Source of the DNA: an uncultured Lachnospiraceae bacterium
GTDB taxonomy: Bacteria; Bacillota; Clostridia; Lachnospirales; Lachnospiraceae
Direction: 5' to 3'
NCBI GenBank assembly: GCA_902489925.1
Contig: CABUBX010000058.1
Coordinates: 1 to 12,135 of the forward strand
DNA: 12,135 bases
Shown: positions 7,560 to 12,135 of the stretch, piece after piece
How positions within the stretch are numbered: the first letter of the stretch is position 1
Layout of the letters: every line of letters begins with the position of its first letter
Program-made: the position numbers and the translations under genes
Notes under the pieces: generated by a model
What the model was told of the DNA's origin: nothing
Seen by the model: the letters and a program-made list of their open reading frames with translations, nothing else
Databases searched by the model: none

Positions 7560-9257
7560 ATGTCAACCAAAGCATATTATCCAATTAATGAAATTGGTGC
7601 CGGAAAACCTGGTTTTTCCAAAACACGTTCCATTATCGAAGCCGCTTTCTACGGCAACAATGTTGTTAAAGTCAATACTTTAAAAGAAGCTTATGAATTA
7701 GCAAAAAATTCTCCGGGAACTATCGTTACTGATATGCCTGTATACAGAGGCGAAGAATTTGGTCTTGAAAAAGACGCTAAAGTGTTATTATTCAATGACG
7801 GCGCTATTACAGGACGTTATGCAACAGCACGTCGTATTGCCGGTGAACCGGGCGTTGACTGCGAAGCACTTGATAAAGTCGCTATGGACGCCGTTTACTC
7901 TGCACGTTATAAAAAATTATATCATGCAACAGTTTACGCAGGTCTTGACCCTGAATTTATGGTTAAATGTCATCTTCTCATTCCTGAAGGTGAAGAAAAT
8001 ATTATGTACAACTGGATGCTTAACTTCCAGTATATGTCTGACGACTATGTAAAGATGTACAAAAACTCTAAGCCTGTCGGTGACGGCAAAGAGCCTGATA
8101 TCTACATTTTCTCAGACCCACAGTGGACACCTGAAAAAAATCCTGGTGTAAGCTTTGACTGTTTAAGCGACCCTGCAAAGAAGACACTTTGCTACTTCAA
8201 CACAGAGCAGAACTGTGCATGCATCCTTGGTATGAGATACTTCGGTGAGCACAAAAAAGGTACACTCACAATGGTATGGGCTATTGCTAACCGTAACGGC
8301 TACGCTTCATGCCACGGCGGTCAGAAAGAATACTTATTACCGGACGGCAGCAAATATGTTGCTTCTGTATACGGTCTTTCAGGCTCAGGAAAATCTACAT
8401 TAACACACGCTAAACACGGCGGAAAATACGAGATTAAGGTTCTTCACGATGACGCATTTATCATCAACACAGATACTTGTGCTTCAATCGCTATTGAGCC
8501 GACATATTTTGATAAAACAGCTGACTATCCTACAGGCTGTGCAGATAACAAGTATCTGCTCACAGCTCAGAACTGTTCTGCAACATTGGATGAGGACGGC
8601 AAGATTCAGCTTGTAACAGAGGATATCAGAAACGGTAACGGCCGTGCCCTCAAATCTAAATTATGGTCACCAAACCGTGTAGATAAGATTGAGGCACCGG
8701 TAAATGCTATCTTCTGGATTATGAAAGACCCTACAATTCCACCGGTTGTTAAATTAAAAGGTGCTTCCTTAGCTTCCGTTATGGGCGCAACACTTGCAAC
8801 AAAGCGTTCTTCAGCAGAGCGTCTTGCACCGGGCGTTGACCCTAACAAGCTCGTTGTTGTTCCTTACGCTAACCCATTCAGAACATATCCGCTTGCAAAC
8901 GACTATGAGAAGTTCAAAAAACTTGTAGAAGAAAAGAATGTAGACTGCTACATTGTTAATACAGGTGACTTCATGGGCAAAAAGGTTCAGCCAAAGGATA
9001 CTTTAGGTATTCTTGAAGCAATCGTTGAAAAAACAGCTGAGTTCCATCAGTGGGGACCATTCTCAGATATCGAAATTATGGACTGGGAAGGCTTCGTACC
9101 TGATATGAACGACGCATCTTACGTTGCTCAGTTAAAAGCACGTATGCAGGACCGTGTTGATGAAATCGAAAACTTTGGTACAGCTAAAGACGGTTACGAC
9201 AAACTTCCTGATGATGCTCTTGAAGCAATCAAAAAGGTTGTTGCAAAATTAAACTAA
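7560..9257 (+). CDS. pckA: Phosphoenolpyruvate carboxykinase (ATP)
   Basis: A 565-aa cytosolic enzyme interconverting oxaloacetate + ATP and PEP + CO2 + ADP. The kinase P-loop G272-L-S-G-S-G-K-S-T280 and the metal-binding H296-D-D-A-F segment identify the PEPCK fold of the ATP-dependent type. In fermentative anaerobes it often runs towards oxaloacetate, fixing CO2 and making ATP on the way to succinate or propionate; the direction here is not visible. Length and motifs are complete. The start is the ATG with GGGAGG 6-7 nt upstream; an in-frame ATG at 7512 is rejected because it lies in the leader hairpin and lacks a ribosome site. Codon choice is visibly smoother than in the downstream kinase, suggesting high expression. 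The gene has its own leader with two candidate promoters and two inverted repeats, and is followed by a strong hairpin, so it appears to be a single-gene unit. Confidence 0.95.
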   Translation: MSTKAYYPINEIGAGKPGFSKTRSIIEAAFYGNNVVKVNTLKEAYELAKNSPGTIVTDMPVYRGEEFGLEKDAKVLLFNDGAITGRYATARRIAGEPGVDCEALDKVAMDAVYSARYKKLYHATVYAGLDPEFMVKCHLLIPEGEENIMYNWMLNFQYMSDDYVKMYKNSKPVGDGKEPDIYIFSDPQWTPEKNPGVSFDCLSDPAKKTLCYFNTEQNCACILGMRYFGEHKKGTLTMVWAIANRNGYASCHGGQKEYLLPDGSKYVASVYGLSGSGKSTLTHAKHGGKYEIKVLHDDAFIINTDTCASIAIEPTYFDKTADYPTGCADNKYLLTAQNCSATLDEDGKIQLVTEDIRNGNGRALKSKLWSPNRVDKIEAPVNAIFWIMKDPTIPPVVKLKGASLASVMGATLATKRSSAERLAPGVDPNKLVVVPYANPFRTYPLANDYEKFKKLVEEKNVDCYIVNTGDFMGKKVQPKDTLGILEAIVEKTAEFHQWGPFSDIEIMDWEGFVPDMNDASYVAQLKARMQDRVDEIENFGTAKDGYDKLPDDALEAIKKVVAKLN

Positions 9258-9281
9258 TCGTACAAAACCAATAAACACTTG

Positions 9282-9310
9282 CAGCCGCACAATATTGTGC
9301 GGCTGTCTTT
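9282..9310 (+). terminator. Probable terminator after pckA (24-bp perfect palindrome)
   Basis: Positions 9282-9305 are a perfect palindrome (left half CAGCCGCACAAT) that folds into a GC-rich stem of 10 or so pairs, followed by the weak T-tract gtcttt. A second pair of arms, GTACAAA (9260-9266) and TTTGTAC (9308-9314), encloses it. The palindrome ends 10 nt before the response regulator's ribosome site, so any read-through feeds that gene. Confidence 0.6.
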
Positions 9311-9326
9311 GTACCCGGAGGCATTT

Positions 9327-10001
9327 ATGTATAAAATTTTTATTGTTGAAGATGATGCGATTATTGCAAATCAAATTAAAAAGCGTCTTGAAATGTGGGA
9401 CTATGAAGTAACCCTCGCCGACAATTTCCGAGACATTACATCTGACTTTGCCCGCATTGAGCCGTCACTCATTCTTATGGATATCACACTGCCCTTTTAT
9501 AACGGCTATCACTGGTGCAATGAAATCCGAAAGCTTTCCTCAGTGCCTATCATATTCATCTCATCGGCTTCCGACAATATGAATATCGTTATGGCGATGA
9601 ATATGGGCGGTGATGATTTTATTGCCAAGCCTTTCGATATGGAAGTGCTGACCGCAAAAATACAGGCTCTTTTACGGCGAACCTATGACTTATCCGCTGC
9701 CCCATCCCATCTGATAACATGCGGCAATGCCATTTTAAATACAAGCGATGCCACCCTCTCCTACAATGGCTGCCGCCTTGACTTAACTAAGAATGACTAT
9801 CGTCTTCTCCAAGTTCTCATGGGCCGTAAGGGTGAAGCCATCAGCAGGGATACGCTCATTGAAAAGCTGTGGGAATCCGACAGCTATATTGATGAAAACA
9901 CGCTTACCGTCAACATCACACGGCTTAGACATAAACTGGAAGGCATTGGGCTGAAGGATTTTATAAAAACCAAAAAAGGGATTGGGTATATGGTGGAGTA
10001 A
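9327..10001 (+). CDS. OmpR-family response regulator, BceR-like
   Basis: A 224-aa cytosolic transcription factor. The receiver domain (about 1-115) has the acidic pocket E8-D9-D10, phospho-acceptor D52 in LILMDITLP, the switch Ser near 80 and K101 in the IAKPFD motif. A winged-helix DNA-binding domain follows (about 130-224), ending KTKKGIGYMVE. Its resemblance and the downstream kinase and ABC ATPase place it in the BceRS group, which senses cell-wall-active peptides and induces a dedicated ABC exporter; the ligand here is unknown. The start is the ATG with CGGAGG 5-6 nt upstream; an in-frame ATG at 9279 is rejected since it precedes the palindrome. No convincing separate promoter was found in 9258-9326, so expression may come partly from pckA read-through. 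Unusually, the cognate kinase starts 535 nt downstream instead of overlapping or abutting. Confidence 0.93.
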   Translation: MYKIFIVEDDAIIANQIKKRLEMWDYEVTLADNFRDITSDFARIEPSLILMDITLPFYNGYHWCNEIRKLSSVPIIFISSASDNMNIVMAMNMGGDDFIAKPFDMEVLTAKIQALLRRTYDLSAAPSHLITCGNAILNTSDATLSYNGCRLDLTKNDYRLLQVLMGRKGEAISRDTLIEKLWESDSYIDENTLTVNITRLRHKLEGIGLKDFIKTKKGIGYMVE

Positions 10002-10041
10002 ATTTGTAAGTATGCTGCAAAACATTTACTTTATATGATAC

Positions 10042-10101
10042 GCCGCAAGGTCAGTGTACAGTTTTTGCAACACACTGCAAACTGTACACTGACCTTGCGG
10101 C
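10042..10101. repeat. 60-bp near-perfect hairpin between regulator and kinase
   Basis: Arms 10042-10064 and 10079-10101 are perfectly complementary over 23 bp. Inside them a TT bulge (10065-10066), a further 3 bp (GCA/TGC) and the loop acacac complete the structure. No T-run follows on the plus strand, so it is not a typical Rho-independent terminator, although it would strongly structure any mRNA. The size and perfection suggest a recently arrived or actively maintained palindromic repeat unit. Confidence 0.8.
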
Positions 10102-10239
10102 TGGATATAATAAGACGATTAGCAACATATTTTCATATATATATATGGATATAAGACAATAGACACTGTACTTCTTCGCATATATAACGAGGACTTTTAT
10201 CTGCCACTGCTTAACAGTCACCTGTCTTTTGTAGTTTAG
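10102..10239. other. AT-rich non-coding spacer
   Basis: This stretch lies between the two repeat elements. It has an imperfect direct repeat, GGATATAataAGAC at 10103 and GGATATAAGAC at 10147, and a CATATATATATATG palindrome at 10134-10147. No ORF with a ribosome site, and no tRNA or riboswitch pattern, is seen. Confidence 0.5.
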
Positions 10240-10420
10240 CGTCAGAGCCTGTCACAATTTTGCAGTGACAATAGCTTGCCCTTTCGTAAGGAGAGCTGCG
10301 CTAGTGACGGCACCGAGCCAGTGTTTGAGCGAAGCGAGTTTTGGCGAATGCCGTCCATAAGCGCGCGGCTCAAGTAGAAAGGTGCTGCGTGTCACAAAAA
10401 ATTCGTGACAGCCTCTGACG
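10240..10420. repeat. 181-bp MITE-like element with 31-bp terminal inverted repeats
   Basis: The ends are CGTCAGAGCCTGTCAC (10240-10255) and GTGACAGCCTCTGACG (10405-10420), complementary at 15 of 16 positions. The complementarity continues inward to 10270 and 10390, with about 25 of 31 positions matching. Each end also carries its own small hairpin, GTCAC-N9-GTGAC. The interior is more GC-rich than its flanks and has mutually exclusive pairings: GACGGCA/TGCCGTC (10306-10312 with 10349-10355) against GCACC-GAGCC (10310-10319) with GGCTC (10367-10371) and GGTGC (10381-10385). There is no transposase and no clear target-site duplication. It could be a non-autonomous mobile element or a structured RNA. 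Confidence 0.65.
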
Positions 10421-10455
10421 TGCAAATTAATGATATACTTTTTCTGTATCAATCA

Positions 10456-10483
10456 TTGCATCAATAAAATTGTGCTGTAATAA
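10456..10483 (+). promoter_or_regulatory. Weak candidate promoter for the kinase gene
   Basis: TTGCAT (10456-10461), 16 nt and TAATAA (10478-10483) lie just right of the 181-bp element, with the start near 10490 and a leader of about 47 nt. The match is modest. If real, it would uncouple the kinase from the regulator's transcript. Confidence 0.3.
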
Positions 10484-10536
10484 AGGTATCTATTCTTATG
10501 ACTATGAAAATAATTTTTTCAAAGGAGGTCCTGTGT

Positions 10537-11535
10537 ATGCACTTCTTTAAGCTGCTGCCGGCGTATATCCGTGCACACATGCCCTATTTTATAATGGGCA
10601 GTATGATTACAGCTGTTTTTTCGGCAATGACCTTTTTATACCGCCTGCCTGCCGACGGTATTTTTTACGCTGTTATTTTATGTCTCTGCATCGCTGTCCT
10701 ATGTATAATTCCAAGCTTTAGGCGCTTTGTCCATCTCCACAAAAGGCTGTCGGAAATTACCGGGCTTCATACCATAGAAGCGCCGATGCTGCCCAAAGCC
10801 CGAAAAATTCCCGAAAAAGATTATGATTTACTTTGCCGAAAGCTTATTCACCAGTTAGAAACGTTAGAATCCGAACAGGCCGCCGAAAGGGAGGATATGA
10901 TTGATTATTATACACTGTGGATGCATCAGATTAAAACGCCTATTTTTGCGATGCAACTGCTTCTTTCCGACAATGCCTCCTCTAAAGATAAAGCGCTTTC
11001 TGCAGAGCTTTTCAAAATAGAACAGTATGTTTCCATGGCATTAAATTATTTGCGGCTCGACAGCCATTCCGGCGACCTACTCATCCGTCCGTGCCGTTTA
11101 GACGCCATTATCCGGCAGGTCATCCGAAAATTTGCACCGCTTTTCATAAGAAAAAAGCTGGCGATTGACTATACACCCGTCAACCTCAGTGTTCTGACCG
11201 ATGAAAAATGGCTTGCCTTTATGATTGAACAGCTTCTTTCAAATGCCATCAAATATACTACTCAGGGTACGGTATCTATCCATATGGAGGGTACACATAC
11301 ACTCGTTATTTCAGACACGGGCATCGGCATTGCCCCGGAGGATTTGCCGCGCATCTTTGAAAAAGGCTTTACCGGCTACAACGGAAGAACTGATAAAAAA
11401 GCTTCAGGTCTCGGGCTTTATCTCTGCCGGCGTACCGCAGACATGTTGTCACATTCACTGCGCATTGAATCTGTGCCTGACCACGGCACAAGCGTCTATA
11501 TCGGTTTTCACGCAAAGCCGACGCTCTATGACTAA
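10537..11535 (+). CDS. Intramembrane-sensing histidine kinase, BceS-like
   Basis: A 332-aa membrane kinase. Two transmembrane helices (about 16-35 and 43-60) are joined by a loop of only some seven residues, so there is no extracytoplasmic sensor. This is the intramembrane-sensing layout of BceS-type kinases, which take their signal from a partner ABC transporter. The DHp domain has the phospho-acceptor H130 in LWMHQIKTP. The ATPase domain shows the N-box EQLLSNAIKYT (N236), G1 box DTGIGI (260-265), F-box FEKGF and G2 box SGLGLYL (290-296). All catalytic motifs look intact. The start is the ATG preceded by AAAGGAGG at 8 nt; an in-frame ATG at 10498 precedes that ribosome site and is rejected. 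Its probable partner is the regulator ending at 10001, and the ABC ATPase follows after 170 nt. If that transporter is broken, the kinase may have lost its signal source. Confidence 0.93.
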   Translation: MHFFKLLPAYIRAHMPYFIMGSMITAVFSAMTFLYRLPADGIFYAVILCLCIAVLCIIPSFRRFVHLHKRLSEITGLHTIEAPMLPKARKIPEKDYDLLCRKLIHQLETLESEQAAEREDMIDYYTLWMHQIKTPIFAMQLLLSDNASSKDKALSAELFKIEQYVSMALNYLRLDSHSGDLLIRPCRLDAIIRQVIRKFAPLFIRKKLAIDYTPVNLSVLTDEKWLAFMIEQLLSNAIKYTTQGTVSIHMEGTHTLVISDTGIGIAPEDLPRIFEKGFTGYNGRTDKKASGLGLYLCRRTADMLSHSLRIESVPDHGTSVYIGFHAKPTLYD

Positions 11536-11575
11536 TGCCGCCTTACAGCCAAGCTTTCAAAAATGTAATATACAC

Positions 11576-11616
11576 AGGGGAAAATGTAAGCCGAAACTAT
11601 GGCAGCATTTTCCCCT
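11576..11616. repeat. Long inverted repeat between kinase and ABC ATPase genes
   Basis: AGGGGAAAATG (11576-11586) and CATTTTCCCCT (11606-11616) are perfectly complementary over 11 bp around a 19-nt loop, which can itself form a 3-bp GCC/GGC stem. Only a weak T-rich stretch follows (ttcatata). It may be an attenuating terminator separating kinase from transporter expression, or an operator region upstream of the transporter gene. Confidence 0.5.
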
Positions 11617-11705
11617 TTCATATATACTCAAATCATCAATCAGTTGTGCACCTTGATTGTTTCACGCAACAAGCTTTTATTCCATACAGTACAGGAGGTT
11701 TTTCT

Positions 11706-12089
11706 ATGTCAGTTTTAGAAGTTAAAAACTTAAAAAAAATATACACAACGAGATTTGGAGGTCAGCAGGTGCAGGCACTTTCAAACGTTTCCTTTGCCGT
11801 GGAAAACGGTGAATATGTCGCTATTATGGGTGAATCCGGTTCAGGAAAAACAACACTTTTAAATATTCTCGCTGCTCTTGATAAGCCTACTTCCGGCTCT
11901 GTCCGTTTAAACGGCAAGGATATTACTGCCTTAAAAGAAAAAGAAATCTCCGCATTCCGCCGTGAAAATCTCGGCTTTGTTTTTCAGGATTTCAATCTCT
12001 TAGATACTTTTTCTTTGCAGGACAATATTTTCTTTCCCCTTGTACTTTCAGGGAAATCCTACAATGAAATGCGCATCCGCCTAGTATAA
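11706..12089 (+). pseudogene. Truncated BceA-type ABC transporter ATP-binding protein
   Basis: The first 127 codons of an ABC ATPase of the MacB/BceA type, which normally runs to about 250 aa. Walker A GESGSGKT is at residues 42-49 and the Q-loop glutamine is Q94 in FVFQDFNLLD. The reading frame stays family-like to about residue 125 (SGKSYNEMRIRL) and then ends V-stop. The ABC signature (SGGQ), Walker B, D-loop and H-loop are all missing, so this product cannot hydrolyse ATP as a transporter subunit. None of the three forward frames from about 12081 to the window end resembles the missing part, so a simple frameshift does not explain it; an insertion or rearrangement does. The start is firm, with AGGAGG about 7 nt upstream. 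The permease gene expected next is not in the window. The distal half may resume beyond an inserted element. Confidence 0.75.
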
Positions 12090-12135
12090 CTCACTTTAAT
12101 TGACAATCTGTTTGAATGTACTTTACTGTTATGGT
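12081..12135. other. Unrecognised sequence abutting the broken ABC gene
   Basis: From about 12081 the sequence is no longer ABC-ATPase-like and becomes AT-rich. It contains TTGACA at 12100-12105, which could be the -35 of a promoter reading rightwards. This is the expected look of the edge of an insertion sequence or other element, but too little is visible to identify it. No group II intron 5' consensus (GTGCG) is present. Confidence 0.4.

Noticed and set aside
10252..10452. 66-codon minus-strand ORF inside the 181-bp element
   Set aside because: It lies almost wholly within the inverted-repeat element, has no ribosome binding site, and its codons follow the repeat structure. It is most likely a by-product of the repeat.
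12079..12135. Group II intron boundary or a simple frameshift in the ABC gene
   Set aside because: No GTGCG-type intron start is present, and no forward frame recovers the ABC signature region, so neither explanation is supported. An unidentified insertion or rearrangement is preferred.

Overview
The window looks like chromosomal sequence from a low-to-mid GC anaerobic Firmicute, most likely a gut Lachnospiraceae-type clostridium. I infer this from strong AGGAGG-type ribosome binding sites, the family make-up (adenosylcobalamin-dependent ribonucleotide reductase, ATP-type PEP carboxykinase, DUF885 lipoprotein, Bce-type two-component system) and codon use. The species cannot be named from sequence alone.

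Left arm, minus strand (1-3007): metG (methionyl-tRNA synthetase), a UPF0126/TRIC-type membrane protein 24 nt behind it, an intrinsic terminator, and the 5' part of a TatD-family metal-dependent hydrolase that runs off the left edge. A good sigma-A promoter for metG lies at 3061-3089. A likely tatD promoter is embedded in the terminator upstream of tatD.

Divergent region (3008-3232): the metG promoter faces the nrdJ promoter. The nrdJ promoter (3126-3154) carries a near-consensus NrdR box exactly filling the spacer between -35 and -10, and a second NrdR-like box 41 bp downstream. This is a readable prediction of how the B12-dependent reductase is controlled.

Middle, plus strand (3233-9257): nrdJ, a secreted DUF885 lipoprotein with a zinc-peptidase-like HEGYPGH motif, and pckA. 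pckA has a 180-nt leader region with two candidate promoters and two inverted repeats, one of them Rex-like and overlapping the -35. A 24-bp perfect palindrome follows pckA.

Right arm, plus strand (9327-12135): a BceRS-like module. The order is an OmpR-family response regulator, a 535-nt gap, an intramembrane-sensing histidine kinase, then a BceA-type ABC ATPase. The module looks eroded. The regulator and kinase, normally adjacent, are separated by a 60-bp near-perfect hairpin and a 181-bp element with 31-bp imperfect terminal inverted repeats (MITE-like). The ATPase stops after 127 codons, just past the Q-loop, in sequence that no longer resembles the family, so an insertion or rearrangement probably lies at about 12080 and continues beyond the window.

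I see no defence system, CRISPR array, tRNA, rRNA or complete transposase here. The most interesting signals are the NrdR/promoter architecture and the repeats and truncation within the Bce-like locus.
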